From Lepidostoma basale (lineage: Eukaryota; Arthropoda; Insecta; Trichoptera; Lepidostomatidae), in the NCBI GenBank assembly GCA_022606425.2, contig JAHDVF020000498.1, forward strand, positions 1-64,000: 64,000 nt of DNA, written 5' to 3'. The notes beneath the pieces are model-generated. The model saw only the letters and a list, made by a program, of their open reading frames with translations, made no database searches and was not told where the DNA came from. The stretch's first letter is position 1; the number at the start of each line of letters is the position of its first letter. The position numbers were made by a program, and so were the translations under genes. This document shows, piece after piece, positions 20,033 through 31,343 of the stretch.

Positions 20033-20405
20033 AATGTCAATATTTTTCCCAATATGGTTCAAGGTTAGCCTGATCTGAAACGCTCATCACGTTGTCAGGG
20101 CAAAGTTTTAGTGCCAACTAACCACCATATTGACATGTGTTAGATTTAAGTTCATTAATTTGTTTATATATAAGTAAAAGTGATCTTTAGTATTGAACAA
20201 GCGTCAACCTCGAATGCGACGCTAGGTCGCAGGGCAATGCCTAATTCCCGTTGATTTCAGTACTAAATATTTCATGTTATTTATTAGATATAAGTTCCCT
20301 ATATGAATGTCAATACTTTTCTAATATGGTTCAAGGTTAGCCTGATCTGAAACGCTCATCACGTTGTCAGGGCAAAGTTTTAGTGCCAACTAACCACCAT
20401 ATCTG
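20033..20405. repeat. Dispersed 105-bp direct repeat
   Basis: ATGGTTCAAGGTTAGCCTGA through GTGCCAACTAACCACCATAT occurs at 20053-20130 and 20323-20400, 270 bp apart and almost identical. Confidence 0.8.
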
Positions 20406-20935
20406 GATATGTACATATACATTCTTTTTATTATATAATAATGCTTAAATATTAACACCACTGAGGTGCGATTTTACGTTTTTTTTAATTTAATATAATA
20501 TATATATGAAAAATTACAACTTCTTCGTGCTACCCTTGGCATTGTCAGGTCATTCCGTGTAAACCTCAACATGAGTACCCAAAACTCCGAAAAAAGCGGG
20601 AGGATCCGCCAGCATCAAAGTGCAGTGTTGTATACCATATAGAGTCAGTGCTATGGGCAATCAAGTGAAAAAAAAGTGAGGCTACCGGCCTATTTACTGA
20701 AGTACTCCACTACCCTTTCTATTCATTATGTACCTATCTTTTAATGTATATCTCATGTCATAAATAACTACTGCATATTTATACTATGTACCATGTTCCT
20801 AGGCCTGTCTTGCATACCATGTTCCTATTACTTTGTAAAACCTTCGGCATTGTAAAACTTTTCACACACCTACCGGACACAAGTTTTTTTTCTTTTTTTC
20901 CTTTTTTTTCTTTTTTCTTTTGGGTTGAGATGAGG

Positions 20936-22408
20936 TGTAATGAAGCAGTTTTTTGGGTTTAGAAATTATAGAATTACGACCTTAAAACGGGAACAAAAAA
21001 ACACCACAACAGAGATTAAGAATAGGATCCCAAAATAGCTTTAAATAAGCCACATCCGCTCCAATACATAACGCCCGCGCGAACAATAACATACTTTATA
21101 TACTAACGGTTTTTCAAAGACCGCCCCTTGGTAGAAATATTCGAGCATCAAATCATACTACGGCATAATATAAATAATCCTTTCGATAAACCGCCTTCCG
21201 GCCACTCAACTCCCACGCGAATATCACGCACCCCCAAGGTGAAAGACGCAGGCACCTCACCAATAGGCTGTTCTTAAACCTCTCTAATGTTAAGCTAAAT
21301 TAATCCCCGCTTACTCGGAAAGAAATTTCTTCACGCACTTCACAAACAGGGAATTGTGTCATAGTATGTGTGTGCAAATTAAAATCCTAACACGACAAAC
21401 GGATTCGCGCCACTCTACGGATCTCGTTCAAACTAGGCGGTCGCATCGGAACTCCGGCGATACTTCGGATCCTCGCGATTTCAGTTTCAAGGCAGTTTCT
21501 TTGAATAATGGAGAAACTTCTCCTGGAGTCCCGAATCCAATATACAGTACAATGTCTATCAAGTTTAAAATCAAGTGACACCAGTTCACTACAGTGATCT
21601 CGCCATTAATTCTCTCAGCCATTAAGGGCGGCTCCGCCTCTCTGAAGCATCATATCTATCTATATCGCGAGGGTCCAAAGCCGGGTTCCCCGACCACCGA
21701 CTGCCCGAAGTCGTGCCCCGATTATCAAAGGCAATCCAAGGGGCCGCCTCCTTTAACTGCATCACCACTCTCCGGAAGAAGGGACAACGTCCTCCGGAAG
21801 CCCACGAGCGATGCCGCGCCCCTCATCCTCCAGACCTTCAAGGCCCCGGTAGGCCCCGGCCCTCTCCAGTCCCGGTGGCACCCCGGCCCTCTGCAGCTCC
21901 GGTCACGTAAGCAGCTCCTCACGTTTTACGTTCTCTCTCTCCCCATACAAGTACTCCGTTACGACGGTTAAGACGCAATGCCAAGGGTTAGTAAAAAACT
22001 AGTTAAAGGTTAGAAATTTGTCGATGTCTGAGTGTACGGATCTGCCGTGATGCAGGCCGGTCTCGATATAATTAGACCTTACAATGAGCATGTTCACTTT
22101 GAAGCGTAAGCCCTTTTGTCTGGGCACCAACTTGTGTATTTACCAATAAATGTATAAACTCTCATCCTCTTTTAATTTATAAGACATGAATTCCCCTTGG
22201 CGGTTTGGGCGTGCGTAAGTGGCTCCCTAGAGAAATAGAACTTTTGTCCTGCCGGATGCTAGCCGCGGAATCCGGATCGGAGGAGGCACCAAGGCAAGTA
22301 CAAGGAAATCTTCAGCCCACCAACAAGTTAAGTAATCAGGTTGCTCGAGGTTCTGGTCCGAGCAACCCGCAGGATAGATTTAATTATATATTACCATCAC
22401 TCTCGCCA
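20936..22408 (+). repeat. 3' LTR of the LARD-like element
   Basis: 1473 bp, collinear with 15176-16654 at a constant offset of 5760 to 5754 bp. A pyrimidine tract and GGGTTGAGATGAGG precede it. Confidence 0.75.
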
Positions 22409-22454
22409 CTTCCAAGTTTCGTCATGAGCCCTTCAAGTTATAACCCTTAATCTT

Positions 22455-22665
22455 TATCTACCCTAAAATCCTGTTATCTTACAAAGACACATTCCTCCAT
22501 ACATTCCCAACAAAAAAATGTTCGGCCAAGACGTTCCTTGGACCAAAACAATCAAATACCTTAGGGTTACCTTGGATTCGAAGCTGATATGGAGGCCACA
22601 CATTACAAATAAAGTCAAAGCCGCTTCAATAGCAATCTCAGCCTTCTTAGACACCAGACACCAGT
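22455..22665 (+). mobile_element. Jockey-type RT fragment
   Basis: Encodes FGQDVPWTKTIKYLRVTLDS and KLIWRPHITNKVKAASIAIS, the LGQxVPW...YLGVxLDxxLTWRPHI block after the catalytic box in jockey-clade enzymes. Flanks carry stops. The LARD-like element ends just before it. Confidence 0.75.
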
Positions 22666-22697
22666 GTGAGAATTTTTACCGGAATGGTGATCTGTGA

Positions 22698-23095
22698 TTA
22701 TTGAGGTATATCTATAGTCCGAGCTGACCTTTTTATACCTGCCATGATGTGATCGAGACATGTATTAGTAGTATTTGTTACTCTTGTCGTGGTATTTATG
22801 TAAGGGATTAGCCTGTATGAGCTCATCAAGTCCAGGTATTCATTAGTGGAAATGTGAGAGAGGTTGATATTCATGTCACCTATAATTAATAGGTCATTTG
22901 AGGAAGAACAGGACTTGAGTATGCTATCGAGAGACTCGACAAATGGGGTTGTATTTTTGATAGACGGCAATAATGTTTTTGTTATTTATTTCTATATTCA
23001 GTTTGCATAATTTAGTTGGAATTCGGTCACTTTAACTGCTAAACTGTTTTTTGTATAGACAACTACACCATCGGCCTGAGATCTATTCTAGGTTG
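22698..23095 (-). mobile_element. CR1/jockey-like endonuclease fragment, C-terminal part
   Basis: The minus strand encodes ADGVVVYTKNSLAVKV and, after a break, LLIIGDMNINLSH and TNTCLDHIMAG. GDMNIN and LDHI are the catalytic surroundings of the APE-type endonuclease. The N-terminal part continues at 23566-23650 beyond a LINE-B-like insertion. Confidence 0.75.
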
Positions 23096-23096
23096 T

Positions 23097-23565
23097 ATGC
23101 TTCTTCTTCTTCTTCCTCAGCCTATTCTCGTCCACTCCTGGACAAAGGCCTCCTCCATTTCCTTCCATGTCATTCAGTCCTGTGCAGACTGCATTCAGGT
23201 TATTCCGACGTGTATGTTTAGATCATCCTTCCACCATAGTTGCGGTCGCCCTGCACTTCTGTTCGCCGTCCACGGTCTCCAAGTCAGCAGTCTTCTTGTC
23301 CACTTTTCATCTAAACTTCTGGATACGTGACATTGCCATTTTAGAGCCGCCATCCGGTGGATGATGTCGGTGACCTTTGTTTTTTCTGTTACCGTATCGT
23401 TTCTGACTCTGTCTCTTAGGCCTATTCCCAACATGGTTCTTACCATGGCTCTTTGGGTCACTTGTAGTTTCTTGGCACTTTGTTTGGTCAATGTAACAGT
23501 TTCAAGACCATATGTACCAGCTGGCAGAACGCAGGCTTCATAGACTTTTAAAATATAGGTAACCT
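23097..23565 (-). mobile_element. LINE-B-like copy inserted in a CR1-like endonuclease
   Basis: The minus strand: ILKVYEACVLPAGTYGLETV, TLTKQSAKKLQVTQRAMVRT, LRDRVRNDTVTEKTKVTDII, RRLLTWRPWTANRSAGRPQL and WWKDDLN; (GAA)n tail at 23100. One long frame without stops. Confidence 0.8.
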
Positions 23566-23650
23566 GACAAATGTTTGGGTGTAAATTGGTTGCTGATTCG
23601 GAGAGAACGATGATATTGAAATCTATGTCAAATTCCGACAGCATGATCAA
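23566..23650 (-). mobile_element. CR1/jockey-like endonuclease fragment, N-terminal part
   Basis: Encodes LSEFDIDFNIIVLSESATNL, the FDIIxLxES start of an APE-type endonuclease. Its downstream half is at 22698-23095. Confidence 0.6.
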
Positions 23651-23699
23651 AAGACCATCAAGTTTTTAGTGATTCTTCTAATATTCGAAGAAAGAATTT

Positions 23700-24240
23700 T
23701 AAAATTGGAGACAGAAGACAATAAATCTCTACATGACGAAGAAGCGGATATTTCTATCGATTGAGTAGTTTCGAGAGAATCTAAACATTAATGGATTGTA
23801 AGCCCAGCGGAGATCAGCAGGAATGCCCTTCAGGATTGCTTCAGGATTGCCTGTACTGCCGAAATGTAATTTCCTTGGGACAACGTAGGTGAGCCGCCCG
23901 GCGTCATAAACATGTCGGGGCGGCGGTGACCGGAACCGTGTCCCTCTATAACTCACAGCTAATCAACCAACATTCAATGCCCGGGGACTAATATATTGTT
24001 CTGGATTTGTGTATCTACCTTCAAAATCTGTTTGTAAACAAATATAGACAATACAACGCAAATTTATTTGCGACAATACATCACGTCGATTCACATTTCG
24101 GAAGTAATGTAGAAATGGGAAATCTTAATTTTAAGCCATCAGGGTTGGCCAAACTGAAATAGGTAATTAGTTATAATAAAATAGGACGACTCATACGGTC
24201 AATTAACATTAAACGTTAATAAGGTAAACTTTTTCGTTGA
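23700..24240. other. Unassigned; short GC-rich patch
   Basis: 23890-23950 is GC-richer (GGCGGCGGTGACCGGAAC). The minus strand has a 75-residue frame with GRLTYVVPRKLHFGSTGNPE that I do not recognise. No gene call. Confidence 0.3.
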
Positions 24241-24269
24241 AATAAGAGCATTTATTGAAGTAAAATATA

Positions 24270-24580
24270 TCCGTTGTATGATAGAATACCGAACGATGAA
24301 ATAAGAAAGAAATGTAAGGCAGATGACTGCATCATGGATAAAATTAAAAAAGGCTCCCTGAGATGGTTTGGACATATGGAACGAATGGATGAGAGTAGAA
24401 TGGTTAAAAAGTTGTACACAAGCAGCGTGATTGGGAAAAGAAGCCGAGGACGACTAAATTAATCAATTACTAAAAGACGGCCACATTCGAAGTCGGAATA
24501 ATATGAATGTAGAGGATGCCCGAGAGGTATGCCAGGACAGGGCATTGTGGCCTACCCCTCCGGGGAAATATATCGATATT
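24270..24580 (+). mobile_element. LINE-A 3' part
   Basis: Encodes YDRIPNDEIRKKCKADDCIM, GSLRWFGHMERMDESRMVKK and SSVIGKRSRGRLN; a small deletion then shifts frame before NMNVEDAREVCQDRALW. Ends near the CCTCCGGGGAAAT signature without a tail. Confidence 0.8.
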
Positions 24581-24919
24581 TGTTATACTACATTTATTGT
24601 TCTCCTCACTGGCACCACTGATCTAGATTGGATCCGCACGATCCGCACGATCCGACGCTGTTAAGGATATAAAAAGTATGTAAATGATAATTCTACCTCT
24701 AAGCCAAATGATTGGAGAATGTAATGTTGAAAAGAGTTGTTAATTTTAAACCTTGGACTGTTTAGCAAATGTTGTTCTATCCGTCATCGCTATGCGGCAC
24801 ATTTTATTATTGCCTAAACCCAATAATTAAAGAAATAATTGATTATACCAGAGTCTTTCTCGAATACTAAAGAATCAATAAACATACAATTGAGCTCCCG
24901 ATGCACACGACATAAATTC

Positions 24920-25480
24920 TTCTTCTTCTTCACTTTTGATAGACTCAGGAGTCTGTTATTTCAGGCGGGTCCTCTTGAGACGCTTAACTCCAACTTTCTC
25001 TCCACCGTTTCGGGGGTCTACCTGGTCGGCGTTTCCCGTTTGGCGTTCCATGGAGAGCTATGTGTGGTATCCTATTTGAGCTCATCCTTTCTACATGTTG
25101 ATGCCAGTATCACCGTCTTTGACGTCCCAATCTGACCACGTCTTCGATCTCGCAGATTTTGTCGGATTGCTGTATTCCTAACTCGATCACGTAGGGTTTT
25201 GCCAGGTATAGCGCGGAGTGTTTTCATCTCGGTTGTCCTGAGCATGCTCTTTGTCTTGACAGTATCTGCCCTCGATTCAATGCCATGTATGAAGATTGGT
25301 CGCACACAGGTCTTATAAATGCGTACCTTACTGTCAGTCCTCATGTCCTTGTTTCTCCATATGATATCTTTCAGGCAGCCTGCAACCGCTGCAGCCTTAT
25401 CTACCTGTGACCTTACTTCTCTGGGGAGGTTATTAGAGCTGGTTACTTCGCTTCCGAGATATCTGAATTGGTCTACCGAT
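24920..25480 (-). mobile_element. LINE-C, 5'-truncated
   Basis: The minus strand: MRTDSKVRIYKTCVRPIFIH, GIESRADTVKTKSMLRTTEM, KTLRAIPGKTLRDRVRNTAI, RQNLRD; further upstream QFRYLGSEVTSSNNLP-type and VAGCLKDIIW. (GAA)n tail at the left. Possible short duplicates TAAATT flank it. Confidence 0.8.
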
Positions 25481-25489
25481 TAAATTTTT

Positions 25490-26380
25490 TCTTGGCGTAA
25501 ATTAATCTAATTAAAAGTAGCGGGCAAAGAGTTAAAACATAATTTTTAAAAGAGAGTTATCCGTAATTTTTAAGCCAAATCACAAAAAAGACAAAACTCT
25601 CGTGTTTAATTGAAAATCAAGAGTAATATAAAATATTTGTAAACATATATTATATATAAAACATCCCAGATATCCTTAAATTTTAACTTAATTTTATATA
25701 TTCTATATCAGCTTTTTATTGTTCTAGTTACGTAAAACGACGAAACGCGGCATTTTCTGCCACGGATAGGCCTAGCCACGATAATCAACCCACACACACA
25801 TGATATAAAGTACATTTAAAGGTACAAAAAAAGAAAACAATTTTCGAGTCGATTATCCCGCTTATTACGGGTTAAATAATGGAGGGAAAATATAAAATCG
25901 ACTAGGAGTATAATGATTTTGGTACCTACTCAAATAATATAAATAGAACAATAAAGAGTAGCAATAATACAAAGTATGAGGGGTTCTTCGTACCCAATCC
26001 GAATTAACATTCCATTACGATCTCTATCGCCAACGCATGTTCCAGCAAGGCGAATCAAATGAATTATTAATGAATTCCCTCTTTAGTTTAGCGTGAAAAG
26101 GAAACGAAAACAGTATAATTTTTTGGTTCTATTGTGGGCTAATAATCATTATAGAACACAGGCTACCAGCGGCGCAATCATTACCGTTACTCACCTTTTT
26201 GTAAAGCCTGAAGAGAACTGCTTAAACTCGGCGAAAAGTTTCTTAAAAATCTGTGATAAAATATAATGTTATCATTTAATTTTCTTAATAAGTATATTTT
26301 TACTGACGAATTTTTTAATGAATTAAAACACGTTTTTTCCCCACTTTTCAATTTAATTTTAAAAAATTCAGCATTTAAGA
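25490..26380. other. Intergenic, nothing recognised
   Basis: AT-rich DNA with A/T runs; no open frame of interest, no terminal repeats recognised. Confidence 0.5.
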
Positions 26381-26384
26381 TTGT

Positions 26385-26598
26385 TGGAACACCTCCAGCG
26401 AATGGAAGAAGATCGAATCACAGGGATATATTCTCGATACAAGACCAGATTCAAAGCGAAGTGTAGGAAAACTAAAACTAAGGTGTGTGGATGGTGTGGA
26501 GGGGAGCTCAGGCAATTGGTGTTACAAACTCAAGAATGCGTGCAATGGACCGGGGAGAGTGGCGAAGAATTCTGGTCCGTAGTGCGCCGTAGCGCCAA

Positions 26599-26630
<32 letters not shown>

Positions 26631-26655
26631 TTGTTGTTGTTGTTATATTCTATCA
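26385..26655 (+). mobile_element. LINE-J 3' end with (GTT)n tail
   Basis: Frames encode LEHLQRMEEDRITGIYSRYK and the equivalent of MDRGEWRRIL near the end. The 3' end GCGCCAATGTTGTTGTT continues into (GTT)n at 26599-26650. The 44782-44968 copy ends in the same bases. Confidence 0.7.
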
Positions 26656-26955
26656 TCATTCATTCATTCATTTCTCGGCGCTACATCCCGGTGTGGGACT
26701 TGGCCTCCTCTACAACGGTCCTCCACTGACTTCTGTCTCTGGCCATCTCTCTCCATTCCCCAGCTCCTTCCATTTTCTCCCAATCTTGTTCCACGCAATC
26801 CGCCCGTATTTTCCTCGGTCTGCCTCTTGGTCTCTTTTCGCGAGGTACCCGTCCGGATATAATTTGTGATGTTCTACCCTCTGGCATAGCCAGCCCACCG
26901 TAGCGTTGAGACCTACAGAATCTCACTACTGTTTCCTGGTTAATTAGTTCTTCAA
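26656..26955 (-). mobile_element. LINE-E with (ATGA)n tail
   Basis: Minus-strand frame RFCRSQRYGGLAMPEGRTSQ, PREKRPRGRPRKIRADCVEQ, DWEKMEGAGEWREMARDRSQ and WRTVVEEAKSHTGM, then stop and ATGAATGAATGA. A second copy is at 63434-63659. Confidence 0.8.
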
Positions 26956-27104
26956 GTTCAAGGTTTAATATTCGATCATATCGAGAGTTATAGGAACATG
27001 ATATATCAGTGAAATTGAACGGTTTAATATAAAAATATAATTAAGATTATAATCAAATAAAATAAAATAAAAAGGATTTAATAATATAATAATACAGAAG
27101 TTTA

Positions 27105-27295
27105 AGAAGCAGCGTGGGAAGACCGCGGTTTCGTTGCCTGGACGATGTATTGGTATGACTTGAAGAACCTGCAATTGTTGGGAGTCAGACCTGAGGAGTC
27201 AAAGTCCACGGCTCAGGGAAGGTCGCCTGGAAAAACTTTTTGGAGACGGCCGAAGTCCACCCAGGACTGCAGAGACAGGGAGAAGAAGAATAAAT
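27105..27295 (+). mobile_element. LINE 3' fragment, separate family
   Basis: In shifting frames: SVGRPRFRCLDDVL and AEVHPGLQRQGEEE, the Gly-Arg-Pro plus Ala-His-Pro-Gly-Leu ending known from RTE-like C-termini. Ends in AGAAGAAGAA. Confidence 0.55.
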
Positions 27296-27387
27296 TGGAT
27301 GCTATATAGAACTCCATTTTTATGTATTATTCATCACAAGGGCGCAGTAGCGTTATTAGCTTATATAATCAATGTAAGTCTGCAACA

Positions 27388-27990
27388 TTAGCATGAATGG
27401 TGAAAATTTGGAGCAAGTAGATGAGTTCGTGTATTTAGGTTGTATGTTTACAAGAGGTGGGCGGAGTGGTGAGGGATATTGATAGAAGGGTTGGGGCAGG
27501 CAACAAAGTGAATGGTGCACTTAAAGTGGTCATCGCAAACAAAAACGTATCCAAAAAAGCTAGAATAGCAGTGCACAATGATGTTCTTCTACCGACCCTT
27601 ATGTATGGAAGCGAAGCATGGAAATGGCAAAAGAAGGATGAAAGTAGAATAAGTGCAGTAGAAATGAGATTTATTAGACGAATGTGTGGATACTGTATGA
27701 TAGAGTGTCGAATGAAAATATAAGAAGTGAATGCGGTGCGAATGATGGTGTTATGAAAAAACAGTGAAAGGATCATTAGGATGGTTTGGACATATGAAAA
27801 GAGTGAATGAAGAAAGAATGGTAAAAAAAATATATGTTAACGATGTAAATGGAACCAGAAATAGAGGAAGACTGAAAAACGATGTATGAATGTGGCGGAA
27901 TCGAGAGAAATGTCAGGAAAGAAAAGTGTGGCAGTCCATTCATTCTGCCTACACTTTCGGGGAGACGGCGTTATGGTTAGTTAGTTCATC
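27388..27990 (+). mobile_element. LINE-A, longer copy with frameshifts
   Basis: Encodes NGENLEQVDEFVYLGCMF, RRVGAGNKVNGALKVVIANK, LLPTLMYGSEAWKWQKKDES, AVEMRFIRRMCGY and, after breaks, GSLGWFGHMKRVNEERMVKK. Ends TTCGGGGAGACGGCGTTATG and two TTAG units. Confidence 0.8.
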
Positions 27991-28033
27991 AAAGTTTTGA
28001 TAACCGCGAAATAAAATTTCATATAATATTGAA

Positions 28034-28192
28034 AATAAATCAAATATTGAATGTCGGCCATGTGAGGAGTCAGAGAAATCGACGCGCGTGCATGACACGA
28101 TGTATGAATGTTGAGGAAGCGAGAGAAATATGTCAGGAAAGAAAAGTGTGGCAGTCCATTCTTTCTGCCTACGGTTAGTTAGTTAGTTAATT
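28034..28192 (+). mobile_element. LINE-A, 159-bp copy with 11-bp target duplication
   Basis: Only the last part of the element (NVGHVRSQRNRRACMTRCMN to WQSILSAY) with (TTAG)n. It is flanked by ATAATATTGAA at 28023-28033 and 28193-28203. The GGGGAGACGGCGTG signature is deleted. Confidence 0.85.
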
Positions 28193-28723
28193 ATAATATT
28201 GAAGCATTATAAGAAAAATATTATATAATAAAAAATATACATATTCCGTGGTTTTTCATCCTCCCCTGCCTTTAATTGGACAAGAGTAAATTTAATTTAT
28301 TAGCATGAGTCAATAAAGATTTGTAAGACTTTATGGCATGTTTCCTAAAAACAAACCGACGTTCCCTTCCCCTTTCATTCATCCATATTCATGCCGCGCA
28401 CCTTACCTGTATACCACACATTAATCTAGAGCCATTTCCACCGCGTCTCACCCTAAACCACCTGGAAGTTAATGTGTAAGAGAACTGTTTCACCTTTGTC
28501 TGAAACAAGCCACAATGCATTTGGGCCAGGCACACTATTGTGTCCATATTAAAGCAGTGCTGACGAGTACCACACGGGGTTTGCTTTTATGTTTAAATTT
28601 GAGGCATAAATTTCAATATATTCCAGTTGTACTAAGAAGGCCGTTTAGTAGTCGATTAGTATTCGTGATTGAATTTTTTTCTTATTTAGCCGTTTAAAAA
28701 TAATGGTTTTCCGGAAAATGTAA

Positions 28724-29108
28724 CTAACTAACTAACTAACCAACTAACCATCACGCCATCTCCCTGAAGGGATAGGCAGAAAGAATGGACTGCCACACTT
28801 TTCTTTCCTGACATATTTCTCTCGATTCCTCAACATTCATACATCGTGTCATGCACGCGCGTCGATTTCTTTGACTCTTCACATGGCCGACATTCAATAT
28901 TTGATTTATTTGATCGTGCCACGTTTTCCTCGATCTTCCTCTATTTCTGGTTCCATTTACATCGTTAACATATAATTTTTTTACCATTCTTTATTCATTT
29001 TTTCCATATGTCCAAACCATCTTAATGATCCTTTCATTATTTTGTTCATAACACCATCATTCGCACCGCATTCGCTTCTTATATTTTCTTTCGACACTCT
29101 ATCATACG
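28724..29108 (-). mobile_element. LINE-A, 5'-truncated
   Basis: Minus-strand frame MVKKLYVNDVNGTRNRGRSR, KTWHDQINQILNVGHVKSQR, ACMTRCMNVEESREICQERK and VWQSILSAYPFREMA, stop, 3' signature and (TTAG)n tail. Upstream half is frameshifted. Confidence 0.85.
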
Positions 29109-29188
29109 CTTCATATATAAGAAAAACGTGTTAGCACTTATAGTACATACACTTCTTTGGTGTAAAAAAAGAAAGAAAGAAAAAAAAA

Positions 29189-29440
29189 CTTCTTCTTCTT
29201 CTTCTTCTAGACCTTTGGTCTGTTCCTGAAATCAGGCTGGCCTCTCTTGGGAGGTTGACTCCCAACTATCTCTCCATCTCCTAGGCGGTCTTCCGGGGGG
29301 ACGGCAGCCGGCAGGAATCTGATGCGCCACAGCGTGTGGGATTCTGGTGGAATCCATCCTCTGCACGTGGGAATTTCAGTATCTTCTGCGTTGTCTGCCA
29401 CATCTCACGACATCTTCCACCTTGCAGATCTCGCGAAAAA
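29189..29440 (-). mobile_element. LINE-C 3' end
   Basis: The minus strand: ARDVVEDVARWRQ-like frame, CRGWIPPESHTLWRIRFLPA, GRPPRRWR-type segment and a (GAA)n tail at 29189-29208. Matches 7284-7500 in plan. Confidence 0.65.
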
Positions 29441-29574
29441 AAACAATTAATTTTTTTTTTCAGTTTTTCACAATCTGGGAAAAAAAATGTACTATTTATC
29501 AATGATGACATCATATTGTAACTTAAAATCTGTGATTTGTTAATGCAAATTACAGTTACTAATATAATCTTCTT

Positions 29575-29790
29575 CTTTTTTTAATAGATTTGACGATCTG
29601 TGATATAGAGATCATGTCTCGTTCGTTGAATGATGAGGTCCAGCTGTCCCTCAATCTCTTAAGCGGTCTTCCAGGTGGGCGGTGTCCGGAGGGGATTTCA
29701 TAAGCGGCTGTATATGCAAGTCTGTCACCATCCATTCGGGCTACATGGTTCCTCCAGTATTTTCTTCTGGATCTACTCCACTGAACGATA
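29575..29790 (-). mobile_element. LINE-G 3' end
   Basis: The minus strand: HVARMDGDRLAYTAAYEIPS, GHRPPGRPLKRLRDSWTSSF, NERDMISISQIVKSI, then a GAA-rich end. A 3' copy on the other strand is at 49750-49848. Confidence 0.7.
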
Positions 29791-29889
29791 TGTATTACTT
29801 ATAGGTAATAGAATAATTTTAGTTATAATTTTGGTGCAAGTTTTTTCTACTTCTTAGAAAGTTTTTACAAATATTACTGCGCAAACTAA

Positions 29890-30215
29890 CGAATTCATAT
29901 ATTTTATACAGGTTCGTTTTTGTCATTAAAATTTTTTTATAACTTCTATTTGAAATGTGACACTTCGTTGGTACTATGTTTCACTTTCTTGAATAACTTC
30001 AACCATGTCTCGCTTGATGACATGTTTTCGCAATGTCCGGCCTTTATTTATCATTGATGGCTAACATCATCAAGTCGCACTTCCATAACAACCATAACAA
30101 GGTGCAGCTCTCAAATTTCCCTCTACTAAACGGTTCAAAATAAGTATACAGTAATTCGGTTCAAGCGACCTGTTGTATACAAAAAAGTGTAACTTCATAA
30201 CATGTTTTTTTTTTA
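29890..30215 (-). repeat. Dispersed repeat, copy 1 (copy 2 at 38540-38760)
   Basis: The reverse complement shares with 38590-38740: GGAAGTGCGACNTNATGA, TTAGCCATCATTGATAAATA, GGCCGGACA, GCGAAAAC. Diverged, no coding. Probably an unclassified transposon family. Confidence 0.55.
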
Positions 30216-30384
30216 AATTAATTATATTATTTATTTATACAAAATACACAAATAAGACATAACAAACGAAAAACATTTAGGCTACTCATTTGGACGCAAA
30301 ACGGTAAAACAAAGATAAAACAACGACATGAAACCAAAAAATCATACACATCAGAAGGAACCCAAATATTTCGACGTCAGTGAG

Positions 30385-30545
30385 GCAGTACTCTTTCCAG
30401 GATTTGTAGTATATTTTTTGTGAACACTGCCTCACTCACACTGAAAATGTCCAAATCCGAGACGATTAGATTCTACGTCCGAATTGCTCTTCCTACTGGC
30501 ATCACCAAAGACAGGTTGGTTCTGCCCGACGGAGCAGTGTAATGA
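30385..30545 (-). mobile_element. CR1-like C-terminal fragment
   Basis: The minus strand encodes APSGRTNLSLVMPVGRAIRT, then LIVSDLDIFSVSEAVFTKNI and LQILERVL, matching the RTNLPLVTPVGRAI...SEIDVFHISE pattern of the other copies. Confidence 0.7.
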
Positions 30546-30689
30546 AATTGCAGATGTTCTGTACGTCAGCCATTCCGAGGTTATTCAGAAATCTATATGT
30601 TCTCAAAAGGTAAGGTGATGATTATATATTTTTAAGATTTACTATTTTCGACTGAAGCATCAATAGGAATGCACAATTGATTTTTAGTG

Positions 30690-30765
30690 TAAAACCTTTT
30701 GTAATGGAAGTGAAGCTAGGAGTTGGCAGAAGGATGAAAGTAATATAAATGCTTTAGAAATATAC
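30690..30765 (+). mobile_element. LINE-A short relic
   Basis: GTAATGGAAGTGAAGC and TTGGCAGAAGGATGAAAGTA correspond to the MYGSEAWNWQKDES block. Nothing else survives. Confidence 0.5.
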
Positions 30766-30852
30766 ATTGACACCATAAGTTATACGCAGTTTTAGCATTA
30801 AAAAAGATTGTTATTAATTATTCTTATGTTAATTAATTATTCTTATCCTATT

Positions 30853-31205
30853 TTTTCGGTGCCGTGTCAGGTCCCCCCAACGTTTGTGATCACTGCAACA
30901 AAGGCAGCTCTGTCATCCGCCACTTGGAACAGGTTCTGAACTCTTGTAATTCCTGTCCACTCTTTTAAGTTCCGCAGCCAAGATACCGCATTCTACCAAC
31001 TCCTCGACGTCCCTCCACTTTAAACATTAATATCAGTCGAAGGAGGTGGTATTTTTCTCCCCTTAACACGTGACTTAAATATGACACCTTTCTAATTTTC
31101 ACACTTAACAACAGGTAGCTTTTGCTCTGGCTCTCCTCAATATATCCACATTTCAAAGGTCAGCTTGCAAGGTCCGTGTTGCCATACTGTAGAACAAGAC
31201 GAAAA
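30853..31205 (-). mobile_element. LINE-H relic
   Basis: The minus strand retains SVKIRKVSYLSHVLRGEKYH, LLRLILMFKVEGRRGVGRMR and TGITRVQNLFQVAD-type segments with frame breaks. Compare 38791-39263. Confidence 0.75.
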
Positions 31206-31343
31206 GTACTTAATATCGAACTATTCACATTCGCCATTCGATGGGTAGGTCTCTGTTGCGTATCATTTTGAAGAAGCTATTTCGGACCATTTATATTAGA
31301 ATTCTTATAACCTGACTGCGCTCCCATTCATTCGTTAGTTTAT

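Larger units (their letters stand above)
15176..22408 (+). mobile_element. LARD-like non-autonomous LTR element
   Basis: Two long direct repeats, 15176-16654 and 20936-22408, start TGTAATGAAGCAG and end ACTCTCGCCA (TG...CA) and are visibly almost identical. Between them is about 4.3 kb with no gag-pol reading frame. A candidate primer-binding site TGGCGCCCAACTCAGAGG lies at 16702-16719 and a purine-rich stretch GAGATGAGG abuts the second repeat. The interior is a series of tandem repeats. This plan matches large retrotransposon derivatives, which rely on proteins of other elements. Odd points: the primer site lies 47 bp past the LTR end, the flanks (AATGT and CTTCC) are not a target duplication, and about 20 bp after each LTR is weakly similar, so the true 3' end may be a little later. 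Confidence 0.7.

Noticed and set aside
26381..26869. 162-residue frame with a poly-Val tract
   Set aside because: It runs from a LINE-J end through (GTT)n into the antisense of LINE-E; not a gene.
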